A stretch of DNA of 64,000 bases, taken from positions 3,596,001 through 3,660,000 of the forward strand of contig OZ243980.1 of the NCBI GenBank assembly GCA_965214875.1, given 5' to 3'. Positions within the stretch are counted from its first letter, which is position 1, and each line of letters opens with the position of its first letter. This DNA comes from CBDAUN01 sp965214875. GTDB lineage: Bacteria > Pseudomonadota > Gammaproteobacteria > Arenicellales > JAJDZL01. A program made the position numbers and the translations under genes. A model generated the notes under the pieces. It saw only the letters and a list, made by a program, of their open reading frames with translations, did not search any database and was not told where the DNA came from. Positions 1-9,027 of the stretch are shown one piece after another.

Positions 1-241
1 TTGGCTTGGCGTTTTTCACGATAGGCCGGAGGCTCTTGCAAAACAATTTCTCAAGCGCGTATTCGGTTTTGATACCCATCGCATGATGGCGACATCAAAA
101 AACAAAAGCGATTTCATCTTGAGGACAAAATTTCAAATGTACTGGTTCAATACATATGAGACTTTTCAGGCGGCAAGTGCGCTTTGGTTGAAGTTTTCAT
201 TATACGCCTGCATGGGGGTGCGTTGTCCGAGCGCCTGATGC

Positions 242-1875
242 CCCAAAATCCGCGTTAGAGATTTTTTTGGGGCGGATTTTGCCGAAATCCGGGGCGCGGA
301 GAGATTTTGGCGTTCGCCGCGGCGATGCCGGGCGGGCTTGCGGGCGGGACGCGGCCGGAAAGGGCGGAGGAGCGGAACCGGGGCGAAAGATCAATGACAG
401 TCCGCAACGCGCCGGGATGCAGCCGGTTTTTTTGTCGTGCGCGCGATGCTTTTTTTGCGTTTCCGGCGGCTGCGGCGCCAGGGCCATCGCCCGGATCATG
501 CCGATGGCGTCGCTAAGCCGCCGCGCCGCCCGCGCGTCGCACAGCTTCAAGGCCCGGCCTCGGGCATGGCGCGCGATCTTGCCCGCCCTGCAGCAGGGCC
601 GCCGGCGAAAGGTCTCGATGCGCATCGACTCGCAGCTCGCGTCCAGCGCCTGGCGCATCAGCGCGAACAGGTTGAAGGCGAGCATGCACAGCGCGGAATG
701 CAGCGCGTTGGCATGGAAGTCGCTGCACGGGGGATGCGCCGCGCCGAAGCCGCTGCGAAGCTCGCGGATGCGATTTTCGGAGTCGTCGCCCCTGCGGCTG
801 CATCAGCGGACCGCCCGCGAGTCGCTCCGCCGGCAGAAGCTGGTCGCCAGCGCCCGGCATATGCAGCCGCCCTGCGACAGGGTGTCGCCGGCCTGCGGGC
901 AGCCGGGCTCGAGCTCCTGCCGGCCGGACTTTCGCCTCCGCTGCACGACCGCCTCGAACGCTTCGGGCGTGTCGTTCATCGAGTGCGGGAACCGCGCCGT
1001 CTGCTGCGTCTCGCTCGCCGTCCCGTCGCGCTCGATGAAGGGCTGCCGCCGCGACTCGTCCAGCGCCCCGGTCTGCCCGGCCACGCTTTGGTCGAGCCTG
1101 GCGCGGATCGCGTAGCCGATTCCCCGGCTCGTGAAGTGGTTGATGATCCTCGCCTGATACCCCGCCGCGTCGATGCGGGCGCGACGCGCCTCGGCGCCTT
1201 TGGGCAGCGCCCGCTCGCACTGGCGGACGAACTCGCAGTTGCGCGCGTTCGGCGAGACCGGGCCGCCCCTGAACTCCGCCGCCGCCATGCCGGTCTCGGC
1301 GATGTGGCCGACGATCGGCATGCAGCCCCGCTCCTTCTTGCATGCGGACTCCGCCGAAGACTTCTCGCAGCGCCGCGGTCGCATCGATGTCCAGGGCCGC
1401 CCTTTTGCGGTGGTGCAGCGCGACCGCCAGCAGCTGGCGGTTCACCAGCTGCAGGGCATGCAGCGTGCGGCCCAAGGCGTCGTCGCCCGGCAGCCGGCGG
1501 ATGCCGAGCAGCTCCAGCAGCGGCCGCTCCTCGCGCAGCTGCGCCACTCCGCTCAGATGCCGCGAGCCCTCGCGCATCATCAGCATGAACGTCGTCAAAT
1601 ACGCCCCCGGGCGCAAGCCGCGGCTGCTGCCCGGCTCCGGCACCGGCCGCTCGAAATGCGCGTCGAGCCCCAGCTTGCGGATCAGCTCGGCGAGCGCCGC
1701 CAGGCCGCTTCGCGAAGCCGATTTGTCTTTCGTGGTCGAAATCTTGTATGATTGAATGTCCATAAAGCCTTGCTCCGATCGGGTCCGCCCAACGGGTGAA
1801 ATATCGTTTTGTCAAAAACCCCCATTATGCAAGGCTTTATCCCCTTTTGCAGCCACCCTAACGCGATTTTAAGGG
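242..1875 (-). mobile_element. IS1380-family insertion sequence, 1634 bp, with degenerate transposase
   Basis: The ends are inverted repeats: CCCAAAATCCGCGTTAG at the left, and CCCTTAAAATCGCGTTAG as the reverse complement of the right end. The element is flanked by identical ATGC at 238-241 and 1876-1879, a 4-bp target duplication as expected for this family. Its length also fits the usual 1.6-1.7 kb. It is clearly richer in GC than its neighbours. The transposase runs on the minus strand and is frameshifted. A deletion derivative of the same element is at 51534-51882. Confidence 0.85.
470..1763 (-). pseudogene. Frameshifted IS1380-family (DDE group 1) transposase
   Basis: The start MDIQSYKIS... 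at 1763 gives an open frame for about 140 residues up to the first acidic block LDIDAT, the expected first catalytic Asp region of IS1380 transposases. The coding sense then moves to another frame (about 1384-803: ERGCMPIVGHIAETG and later NHFTSRGIGYAIRARLDQ). It moves again near 820, reappearing as NLFALMRQALDASCESMRIE near 680, which resembles the conserved C-terminal region. At least two frameshifts are needed, so no full transposase can be made. The exact 3' end is uncertain because the last frame stays open almost to the left end of the element. Confidence 0.8.
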
Positions 1876-1989
1876 ATGCGGCCGGTAGTCGTTGTAGAAG
1901 CTGCTCGAATTTGGCCAGTTCGACGTTCAGGGCGCCGACGCTGAGCTCGCCGGCGCAGGACTGGTGGAACTCGTAGCGGCCGGCCGGCG

Positions 1990-2703
1990 TTGGCGCAGGT
2001 CGGCTGGTCGATTGCGGGCGATACAGGATCCAGTGCCTGCCCAAGCGGTCAGGGCGAATTGAATGCAACGATTGCAACTGTCGCAGCCGGGTCCCTGAAG
2101 AAAGACTCGGTCGGAATTTCGACAATAGGACTGACTCATTCGTCCGTTGCCAGTTATGCGACAACGGACATCGGCGGCGGCCGCACTATCTATCTTGAGG
2201 TGAAGAGGCCGAATGGACAGAGAGTTGGCAGTCGGGTAACACTCGGCGCTGTACGGATTTTACCTGCCCAGACCGTGTCAGCCCGGACCACAACTGTCTC
2301 CAGCCTGGCACCGGACACACGCTATACCGTAGAAGTTGTGGCCGCTTCAGAATTGATCGGAAAATCCTGCTTCCGCACGGCGGCCGATCTGGAGATTCCC
2401 TTTGGCTCCGGTCGCAGCGTCGGCCCTGGCGATTCGTGGTCGAGCGGGTGCTTCGCCTTCGGCGGCACGCGGAACCAGATCCTGGCATGCATGTGCGGGG
2501 CCAGGAACGCGTCGGGCCAGTGGGCGCGCACGGACAGCCAGGACGGCTACGAATACATTATTTCGGACGCTACCTGGAGACAGAGCGTGGGATGCACGAC
2601 GAACAGACCGGGCCGGGGGCGGTGTTTTCCGGACTTGTTCGGGAAAGCTGTCAATCCAGGCACAAGGCGGCCTTCGGGCCGCCTTGTGTCACAGTTTTGT
2701 TAA
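1990..2703 (+). CDS. Hypothetical exported-type protein, probably 5'-truncated
   Basis: An open frame of 237 codons starts with a TTG right at the edge of the IS481 relic, so the true N-terminus (and any signal peptide) has probably been lost. Residues about 95-115 (TTTVSSLAPDTRYTVEVV) look like the closing strands of a fibronectin type III-like domain. The C-terminal half is Gly/Ser/Cys-rich, with paired cysteines (SSGCFAF, LACMCGARN, SVGCTTN), as in exported proteins with disulfides. The last codons run into a strong terminator hairpin at 2661-2688, which suggests that the final residues are a recent read-through or that the gene end has shifted. No family can be named with certainty. Confidence 0.5.
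   Translation: MAQVGWSIAGDTGSSACPSGQGELNATIATVAAGSLKKDSVGISTIGLTHSSVASYATTDIGGGRTIYLEVKRPNGQRVGSRVTLGAVRILPAQTVSARTTTVSSLAPDTRYTVEVVAASELIGKSCFRTAADLEIPFGSGRSVGPGDSWSSGCFAFGGTRNQILACMCGARNASGQWARTDSQDGYEYIISDATWRQSVGCTTNRPGRGRCFPDLFGKAVNPGTRRPSGRLVSQFC
2661..2702 (+). terminator. Rho-independent terminator
   Basis: A perfect 12-bp stem, CACAAGGCGGCC / GGCCGCCTTGTG, closes on a TTCG tetraloop (2661-2688) and is followed by a T-rich stretch (CAGTTTTGTT). It overlaps the last codons of the upstream open frame and lies 140 bp before tRNA-Phe. Confidence 0.85.
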
Positions 2704-2844
2704 ACTGAGTTGCTGCCCAGATCAAGGCGAGATTGCGCTATGCGGACTGTTGCAATACAATGCCCCGCTATTGCAGCGCTAAAAATACTAGTGCTGTATT
2801 CGGTAAAATCTCATCTGCGGCAGATACGCTCTGTCCGCCCGCTT

Positions 2845-2917
2845 GGCCAGGTAGCTCAGTAGGTAGAGCAGTGGACTGAAAATCCTCGTGTCGGTGGTTC
2901 GATTCCGCCCCTGGCCA
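2845..2917 (+). tRNA. tRNA-Phe (GAA)
   Basis: A 73-nt cloverleaf: acceptor GGCCAGG pairs with CCTGGCC, the D arm is GCTC/GAGC, the anticodon loop CTGAAAA has anticodon GAA, the T arm is GGTGG/CCGCC with loop TTCGATT, and the discriminator is A. The anticodon stem GTGGA/TCCTC has one T-T mismatch (second pair). The 3' CCA is not fully encoded (ACCT follows the acceptor stem), so CCA must be completed by nucleotidyltransferase. No other tRNA is adjacent. Confidence 0.95.
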
Positions 2918-2920
2918 CCT

Positions 2921-3848
2921 TGTATTGATGGGAGTCAACCGCCGCTTTCGACAGCCATCCCGTCATGGAAAGAAAGGTATTACGAAATAAGCAATATCAA
3001 TAGGTTGAGAACTTCCTCTTTTATATATAAGGAAACGACCAATCTTAAATTCTCCCAGCCTCATGCCGAAATGCGACTAGTTCTCTGTCCTGTATGGAAG
3101 GCCGTCATTCAGAGCAGCTTCAGCTATTGGCCGCTCGCAACATTTGCGCCCGCTGGGCAGGAGACTTTGCGCGAGAGTTGGCACCTGAACGACGAACAAT
3201 GCCATGAACCGGATAAGCGCATGGAATTGCCGATAAGCGAATGAATACGAAATAGGCAGAGTATGAATTTGCGCTCGATCGCTTATGCGCCGGCACGAGG
3301 CCTACGACTACAAGCAAAGGCTGGCCAATCGCCGCTTTGCCGGCAACTTGGCTTACAACTAACAATTTCATGGGCACATAGCGGCAACTCAAGCTGATCA
3401 GGCTGCCGCGCGACAACGAATCCGAACAAAGCGACGCGACTGGCAGCACTTGCAGGCCTCGGGCCTAGTAGCCAAACGACCCAAGCTCCGCATGCCGCGT
3501 ATTGCCATCCATGGCCGACATTCAGGTCGAATGCTGATGAGCATGTCCGGTCTAGCGAGACGGCTTGCAGCACAAACTGTCAAAGACGGCAACTCGCGCG
3601 ACCCGTCCATAGCCGCAACAACCCGCGAACTTTCAGACACAGCCCGAACCGACATCCTGCCAATCTCAAAAGAATGCCTCTCTGGATAAAACACAATCCG
3701 TGATGAATATCCACGGGTTGAGGCAATGCTTGCGAATGTCCAGAGTCGATCGAATGGCTGAAATTCGGTTGATTCCTATAACTTGGACCCCGAAGACTAA
3801 AATATCGCGCAGAATTCAAATCAATTCTGGAATCCATCACTACAAGAA
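2921..3848. other. No gene recognised (about 930 bp)
   Basis: Between tRNA-Phe and the end of tctA no open frame resembles a known protein and none has a convincing ribosome-binding site. Only short overlapping frames on both strands are present. I see no transposon ends here. Confidence 0.5.
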
Positions 3849-5351
3849 TCAATTGCCTTTTTTGCGCGAACGCCAAGCGCGAATGCTAGGCAAGATGATC
3901 AGCAACGCCGCCACCCCCAGCAATCCCATCGTCATTGGCCGCTCCGAAATGAAGCCAATGCCATCATACAACTGCATCGAACGCGAAAAATTGTCTTCAA
4001 GCATGGAGCCAAGAATGAATCCGATCAGTGCCGGCGCAAGCGGATACCCGGCGATTCGAAGCGCCGTCGCCGCGATTCCCATCCCAGTCAGAATCAGCAG
4101 TTCAGTCGCATTGTTCTGTCCAATGTACGCTCCCATCAAAGTAAAGAACAGAATGAATGGAATCAGATAGTTTCGCGGCACAGTCAGAACTTTAGCAATA
4201 TACGGAATCAAAGGCAGATTCAACATCAGCAAAATCATGTTGCCAAGATACATCGACATGATCACCGCCCAGAATATCGACGGATTGTCAATCATCAAAC
4301 GGGGCCCCGGCGCAACGTTGAGCGCAATCAGGGCGCCAAGCAATATGGCTGTCGTGCCCGAACCCGGAATGCCCAAAGTAAGCAATGGCACGAAGGACCC
4401 GGTCACCGCTGCGTTATTCGCGCACTCGGGGGCCGCAAGACCCTTGACCGAACCTTTTCCGAATTTCTCCTGTTCCTCCTTCTTTGCAATGTTTCGCTCA
4501 ACCGCATAGCCAAGAAAAGACGAAATAGTGGCTCCGGCACCCGGCAGCACACCAATCAGAAAACCTTGAATCGACTGCCGTCCAATAACAGGCGCGATGG
4601 CCTTGGCTTCTGATTTGGCAATCTTCAATTTGGTTATCTTGCTCGACTGCTTGTCGTCGCCCCCCGAACGACTCGGATCAAGTATCAGCAAGATCGCTTC
4701 GGGCAATGCGAAAAGCGCCATCGCAAGCGTGATAAACCCGAAACCGCTTTGCAAATCCTGAAGCCCCATCGTAAAGCGGGGCATATTGAATAGCACGCCT
4801 TCGCCCACAGTCGCCATCATCAGTCCCAGTATCGTCATCATCACGGCTTTTCCGATGTTGCCTGAACCAGCGAATGCCGCAATCGCGGACAACCCGACAA
4901 TCATGAGCGCAAAATACTCCGCCGAATGAAACAAAAGCGCGACACTTACCAAAGCCGGAGCGAAAATCATCAGCAAGATCGCACCAAGCGTCCCCCCGGA
5001 AAACGATGCTATCGCTGCAATCGCCAAAGCTGTGCCCGCCTTGCCCTGGCGGGCTAGCGGATAGCCGTCGAAGCTCGTAGCCACCGTCGACGCTACACCA
5101 GGAGCATTAATCAGAATTGATGAAGTCGATCCGCCAAAAATCGCACCATAATAAACGCCGGCCAGCAAAATGAGCGCGGCCGACGGATCGCCGATCGTGA
5201 TTGCGATGGGTATCATGATCGCAATGATCGACATGGGACCCAGTCCAGGCAGCATTCCGATAAACGTTCCGATCAGACAGCCACCCACCACCATGAGCAG
5301 ATTGATGGGAGAAAGGACAGTCGCAAGGCCGAGCAGCATTCCCTCGATCAT
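3849..5351 (-). CDS. tctA: Tripartite tricarboxylate transporter, large membrane subunit TctA
   Basis: A 500-residue, highly hydrophobic protein, the length expected for TctA. It carries the family signatures MLPGLGPMSIIAIMIP near the N-terminus, YYGAIFGGSTSSILINAPG after it, and the repeated half GVLPGAGATISSFLGYAVE. About 12 membrane spans can be drawn. TctA is the channel component that moves a carboxylate across the inner membrane, driven by the sodium or proton gradient. The start was set at the ATG at 5351 (MIEGMLLGLATVLSPINL) because the open frame upstream of it is the shadow of tctB, whose stop is only 11 bp away. It is the last gene of tctC-tctB-tctA, so it should be co-transcribed with tctB. 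The substrate cannot be told from sequence. Confidence 0.95.
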   Translation of the reverse strand: MIEGMLLGLATVLSPINLLMVVGGCLIGTFIGMLPGLGPMSIIAIMIPIAITIGDPSAALILLAGVYYGAIFGGSTSSILINAPGVASTVATSFDGYPLARQGKAGTALAIAAIASFSGGTLGAILLMIFAPALVSVALLFHSAEYFALMIVGLSAIAAFAGSGNIGKAVMMTILGLMMATVGEGVLFNMPRFTMGLQDLQSGFGFITLAMALFALPEAILLILDPSRSGGDDKQSSKITKLKIAKSEAKAIAPVIGRQSIQGFLIGVLPGAGATISSFLGYAVERNIAKKEEQEKFGKGSVKGLAAPECANNAAVTGSFVPLLTLGIPGSGTTAILLGALIALNVAPGPRLMIDNPSIFWAVIMSMYLGNMILLMLNLPLIPYIAKVLTVPRNYLIPFILFFTLMGAYIGQNNATELLILTGMGIAATALRIAGYPLAPALIGFILGSMLEDNFSRSMQLYDGIGFISERPMTMGLLGVAALLIILPSIRAWRSRKKGN

Positions 5352-5361
5352 AACGGCACGC

Positions 5362-5844
5362 CTACATGAACATTCCGGGCAGCGGCCGCATGTAGACTCC
5401 AAGCACCTGATCGACCAGATACCAGACCGCTCCGCTCGCGGCCACTGCAACCAGCACCATAATCAGCCACCTGCGCTCGCCGAGCACCGCGGACGCGGCA
5501 ATTAGAAAAACGGTTGTAGAAATCAGAAATCCAGCGGGCCGCAACGCCAAGGCGTAGACAACCATGAACGAGACCAGCAACGCGGCTTGGCAGATTTTGT
5601 AGTCGATGATTCTGCGATAGTCGATGACCGACTCCTTCGGATCAAGCGGCTTTTCCATTCCAATCACAATCCAAAGGCCGACCAGAAAACCCGCAACGCT
5701 CAGCACTTTGGGAAACGTGCTCGGCCATACCGGATTGCGCTGCATGATCGGGGCAAGGCTCTGATCCATGGTGAAGAACGCGGTGTATCCGTAAATTGCG
5801 CACACCAGCAGAAAGATCAGCGCGATGTAGCGGTCAAGACCCAT
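5362..5844 (-). CDS. tctB: Tripartite tricarboxylate transporter, small membrane subunit TctB
   Basis: A 160-residue protein with four predicted membrane spans (residues about 7-25, 44-62, 76-96 and 118-140) and a short polar loop, the usual size and plan of TctB. The N-terminus MGLDRYIALIFLLV is typical. It overlaps neither neighbour but is closely spaced to tctA. TctB pairs with TctA in the inner membrane, and the pair receives substrate from the periplasmic TctC. A 12-bp hairpin between tctC and tctB may let tctC be expressed at a higher level. Confidence 0.9.
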   Translation of the reverse strand: MGLDRYIALIFLLVCAIYGYTAFFTMDQSLAPIMQRNPVWPSTFPKVLSVAGFLVGLWIVIGMEKPLDPKESVIDYRRIIDYKICQAALLVSFMVVYALALRPAGFLISTTVFLIAASAVLGERRWLIMVLVAVAASGAVWYLVDQVLGVYMRPLPGMFM

Positions 5845-5863
5845 TGCCTAAATTGAATGAAGC

Positions 5864-5896
5864 GAAGACGCGCGCTTGAACACTGCGCGCGTCTTC
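5864..5896 (-). promoter_or_regulatory. Intercistronic hairpin between tctC and tctB
   Basis: A perfect 12-bp inverted repeat, GAAGACGCGCGC / GCGCGCGTCTTC, with a 9-nt loop, lies 14 bp after the tctC stop. On the minus strand it is followed by only a weakly T-rich stretch (GCTTCATTCAATTT). It is more likely an attenuating or 3'-stabilising hairpin than a full terminator. In binding-protein operons such a hairpin commonly raises the amount of the binding protein relative to the permease; here that is inference. Confidence 0.65.
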
Positions 5897-5910
5897 AAGC
5901 TAAGTCAGAA

Positions 5911-6894
5911 TCATAGGAAGCCAAGCTTGCGCATCAAGTCGCCGATAACTTGCTCCTGACCTTCCAGAAAAGTACGAAAGTCGTCGCCAGAATTATGGAT
6001 GTTGACCCAGCCATTGCGGGCGCGGACATCTTCCCACTCGTCAGTCTCGTACATCTTCGACAGAACGTCCTGATAGCTTGCAAGCGTTTCCGCCGGCAAT
6101 CCAGGCGCACCGAAAAATCCGCGCCAGTTGACGAAGGTGCTGTCGATGCCTTGCTCTTGCATGGTCGGCGCAGCTTCAAAAGCGCCGACACGCTCATCAG
6201 AAGTTACGCCAAGAATCTTGACCTCGCCGCCATTGGCAAGCGCGACCGCTTCAGAAAAACCGGTGCTCAGCGCGACAATTTCGCCGGATAGCAATGCCGC
6301 CATCGCCTTTCCGCCGGCATCGTAGGCAATGTACTTGACACCGGTCGCATCGACCCCGGCGGCTTCGAACACCATCGCTGCGACGAGGTGGTCCATGCCG
6401 CCTTGCACAGACCCGCCGCCGATGGCGGTAGCGCCAGGATCAGCATTGTATGCCGCAAGCAGATCCGCCATCGAGTTCAGTTCGCTATCCTTGTCGACAA
6501 CAATGGCCGCGTAGTCGCCAATGATCCCGGCGATCAGCGTGAGATCTCTAAAGTTGTATGGGAATACGCCGGTCAAGGATCGAATCACGATCGGAGTGGA
6601 ATTGACCATCATGGTGCCGTGATTGCTATCGGCATTTTCAATCAAATATCCGATCGCCTTGCCACCTCCTCCGCCCGACATATTTTCGTAGCTAGCCTTG
6701 CCGACCAGACCGGATTTTGTCAAGGCCTCTCCAGTGCCGCGCGCTGTTCCATCCCAACCGCCGCCGGCACCACCAGGAATAAGAAAGTGGACGTTGTCGA
6801 TGCTCTGCGCGGAAACGGACAGGCTGAATGCCGCGGATACTAGTGAAACCGCCGCGATCGATGGCCAAATGCATTTTGTTCGCAATTTTTTCAT
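5911..6894 (-). CDS. tctC: Tripartite tricarboxylate transporter, periplasmic binding protein TctC
   Basis: A 327-residue protein with a clear signal peptide (MKKLRTK, a hydrophobic core to about residue 28, then SAQ). The mature start VHFLIPGGAGGGWDGTARGTGEAL matches the Bug/TctC family, where this glycine-rich loop contacts the carboxylate. A Shine-Dalgarno GGAG lies 9 bases before the ATG. It is the first gene of the tctCBA unit. Bug proteins bind citrate, other dicarboxylates or aromatic acids; the ligand here is unknown. Confidence 0.93.
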   Translation of the reverse strand: MKKLRTKCIWPSIAAVSLVSAAFSLSVSAQSIDNVHFLIPGGAGGGWDGTARGTGEALTKSGLVGKASYENMSGGGGGKAIGYLIENADSNHGTMMVNSTPIVIRSLTGVFPYNFRDLTLIAGIIGDYAAIVVDKDSELNSMADLLAAYNADPGATAIGGGSVQGGMDHLVAAMVFEAAGVDATGVKYIAYDAGGKAMAALLSGEIVALSTGFSEAVALANGGEVKILGVTSDERVGAFEAAPTMQEQGIDSTFVNWRGFFGAPGLPAETLASYQDVLSKMYETDEWEDVRARNGWVNIHNSGDDFRTFLEGQEQVIGDLMRKLGFL

Positions 6895-7059
6895 ATTTAT
6901 CTCCAGTTAGTAGCTCTGAGCAAATTGGTTTTGCTCAAGGATACTGTTATAGCAGAACGTTCTTGCTAAATCACTTGGCAATTTCGAACGATGGCTTTGG
7001 CATATACTGTGCCATTCATTCATGGACCGCACATGCAACCTTAAGAAAATCTTCACCTC

Positions 7060-7635
7060 ATGAACCGTGCGCAACAATCTATATTGGCAGCCAATCAACG
7101 CCATTTTCGAGAGTTCTCCGACCGCGACAAACTGCCAGCCAAGCCGGCGAAAAATGCCGCAGTTCTCACCTGCATGGATCATCGGCTCGACCCGGCGCAA
7201 TTTGCCGGCATCGTTGAAGGTGACGCTCATGTCATTCGCAACGCAGGCGGGAGGGCAAGCGATGACGCAATCCGTTCGCTGGTCATATCGCATAAGCTGA
7301 TGGGCACATTGGAGTGGTTTGTGATTCAGCACACAAAATGCGCCATGTGCACGTTCTCTGATGATGAAATGGCGAACCTTCTGGCCAAAAGCTTGGAACC
7401 GGCGCAGATGATTGATGGCATATGGACCAACTCGAGCTGCAGCAATGGCTCGGACCATGGACATCAGATGAACTGGCTTACGATGATTGATGTGTTCGAT
7501 TGCGTTCGCGATGACGTGGCGCACATCGCAAAGCATCCGCTAGTCTCCAAGGCAATTTCAATTTTTGGATACGTGTACGATGTCTCCAGTGGCGAATTGA
7601 AGCTCGTCGACGGCGCGACTCGACCCGGAACCTGA
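7060..7635 (+). CDS. Beta-class carbonic anhydrase-like protein
   Basis: A 191-residue protein with the beta-carbonic anhydrase zinc-site pattern: CMDHR at residues 38-42 (C-x-D-x-R, with Cys ligand and Asp/Arg dyad), HVIRNAGGR at about 57-64, and His91-x2-Cys94 in IQHTKCAMC. The family usually has HTDCGM at that point; here it is HTKCAMC with an extra cysteine at 97. The enzyme family interconverts CO2 and bicarbonate. Related proteins of this short form are often annotated only as carbonic anhydrase, and some act on other small molecules. It is transcribed divergently from tctC and convergent with the DMT permease. Confidence 0.85.
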   Translation: MNRAQQSILAANQRHFREFSDRDKLPAKPAKNAAVLTCMDHRLDPAQFAGIVEGDAHVIRNAGGRASDDAIRSLVISHKLMGTLEWFVIQHTKCAMCTFSDDEMANLLAKSLEPAQMIDGIWTNSSCSNGSDHGHQMNWLTMIDVFDCVRDDVAHIAKHPLVSKAISIFGYVYDVSSGELKLVDGATRPGT

Positions 7636-7709
7636 AACCGCTTTTCCATCCAGCAGGCACCAAGCGACCAAAAGCGATAGCCTGGCTATCCGGCGCAAGA
7701 AGACATCAT

Positions 7710-8621
7710 TTAGGCTTTCGACCGCAAGGTGATGATGATTCCGGCAGCAATAACCATGAGAATTCCGATCATGCTAAGGCCATCTGGAATTTCATTCCAG
7801 ATCACCCACGCCCAGAATCCTGCAAAAATCACAAAACTATATTCAAAAACGGCAACATAGGTCGGGTCCGCAATCTGATACCCGCGAATCAGTCCGCTAA
7901 CCGCAATCAGCGACCCTACACACTGGATGGCGGTCCAGAACCAGAATTTAGCGGTCGGCTCAACCCAGCCAGTGAAAAAAAACGGCGCAGTTTGCGCCAA
8001 TGCTTCACCAACACCGACCAACTCAAGATATGCCAGTCCGCATAAGCCGAAAAACGCGTTGGCTACAAAAAAACCGAGAACCACGACAATGGTATCTTCG
8101 TCCGCACACAAGTGGCGCGTCGCCAGCTGACCAAGCGCGTAGAGCATTCCCGCGAATGCCGGAATCAGCACCAACAAGCCCAAGTTTCCCGGGTGGGGCT
8201 TAAGTACCAGCAACACCCCTGCAAACCCAGCCGCGACCGCAGCGATGCGCCAAATCCCAATCCTGATTCCAAGCAGAGCAACCGATAGAACCAGCACGAA
8301 TATCGGCGACGAAAACAGCGCCGCACCCGCTTCAGCGATCTGCATCACCGAAAGCGAGCCGAAATAGATCAGAATGGCCGAAGCCGCTGCTATTGACCTC
8401 AGTGCCACCGCCCAAAATCGCTTGGGCATCATCGATTGCTTTTTCCAGGCGCAATAGATTGCGATGATCGCGACCGCAAGAATTGCCCTGAGCAGATAGA
8501 ACTGCCATATTCCCGCTTCGGCGGCAATATGGCGAATGAAGTTGTCGACCAATCCGATCACCGACATGGAGCCGACGATGATCAGACCTCCGCGATATAT
8601 GCTGGATGAAGCTTCAGCCAT
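7710..8621 (-). CDS. EamA/DMT-superfamily permease
   Basis: A 303-residue integral membrane protein with ten predicted helices in two repeated halves. It shows the usual EamA features: a short polar N-terminus, a central GFAGVLLVLKP motif closing the first half, and a similar ending (GILMVIAAGIIIT) in the second. The drug/metabolite transporter superfamily includes exporters of amino acids and other metabolites. Nothing in the sequence or context fixes the substrate. It stands alone, convergent with the carbonic anhydrase gene. Confidence 0.88.
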   Translation of the reverse strand: MAEASSSIYRGGLIIVGSMSVIGLVDNFIRHIAAEAGIWQFYLLRAILAVAIIAIYCAWKKQSMMPKRFWAVALRSIAAASAILIYFGSLSVMQIAEAGAALFSSPIFVLVLSVALLGIRIGIWRIAAVAAGFAGVLLVLKPHPGNLGLLVLIPAFAGMLYALGQLATRHLCADEDTIVVVLGFFVANAFFGLCGLAYLELVGVGEALAQTAPFFFTGWVEPTAKFWFWTAIQCVGSLIAVSGLIRGYQIADPTYVAVFEYSFVIFAGFWAWVIWNEIPDGLSMIGILMVIAAGIIITLRSKA

Positions 8622-8799
8622 TGAACCCTAAGCTCGCCTTTGGATAGCCAAAACGCAAATTTCTAGTTCGAGCCATTGTGTCATCTTATACCTTCGCAAA
8701 CCCATCGTGACGATTTGCGATTGAATGTCGAAAGAGCGCCGATCCTAGCGGTCGAGGGTCGATTGTCCTGTGCTCGCGCATTAATGCATCGCTTAAATA

Positions 8800-9025
8800 G
8801 CGTCTGCCAGAAAACTCCATTTTTGCATTAAAGCCATTGTTTTGATTGATAGTTTGATTAGATGTTGATTTCAAAGATTTCCGAGAATGAGCCTTGCGGC
8901 TGCAGGATGTAGCCGAAATCGATTCGAATGGGCTGAATACGGCTAAATCTTCGAAAGACATATCTCATTAAAACTTCAATAGAAACAATAGTTTTAATGC
9001 AAAAATGGAGTTTTCTGGCAGACAC
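8800..9025. mobile_element. IS630/Tc1-like MITE, 226 bp
   Basis: Long terminal inverted repeats of about 49 bp (8800-8848 and 8977-9025). Both begin G-C/T-GTCTGCCAGAAAACTCC and continue nearly identically to ATTG. Each end is bordered by TA (8798-8799 and 9026-9027), the target duplication typical of the IS630/Tc1/mariner group. The centre is AT-rich and encodes nothing convincing. No full-length parent element is in the window. Confidence 0.75.
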
Positions 9026-9027
9026 TA

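Larger units (their letters stand above)
166..1987 (-). pseudogene. IS481-family transposase C-terminal remnant, interrupted by an IS1380 element
   Basis: Two blocks on the minus strand join into one reading once the inserted element (242-1875) and one copy of its 4-bp target duplication are removed. The upstream block (about 1987-1876) encodes RYEFHQS...GALNVELAKFEQ, then in another frame FYNDYRPH. The downstream block (241-166) continues QALGQRTPMQAY... and ends at a TGA at 168-166. A tryptophan/glutamate-rich stretch followed by FYNxxRPHxALGxxTP is the usual C-terminal end of integrase-core transposases of the IS481/IS3 type. The N-terminal half, with the DDE residues, is absent: similarity stops near 1987. 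A similar C-terminal relic lies at about 41165-41345. The gene is dead both by truncation and by insertion. Confidence 0.75.

Noticed and set aside
437..1588. A 383-codon plus-strand frame through the IS1380 element
   Set aside because: Alanine/arginine-rich composition and lack of any domain; the minus strand shows recognisable transposase blocks.
8686..8961. A 91-codon minus-strand frame across the MITE
   Set aside because: It runs through one inverted repeat and the MITE centre, has no family pattern, and no ribosome-binding site.
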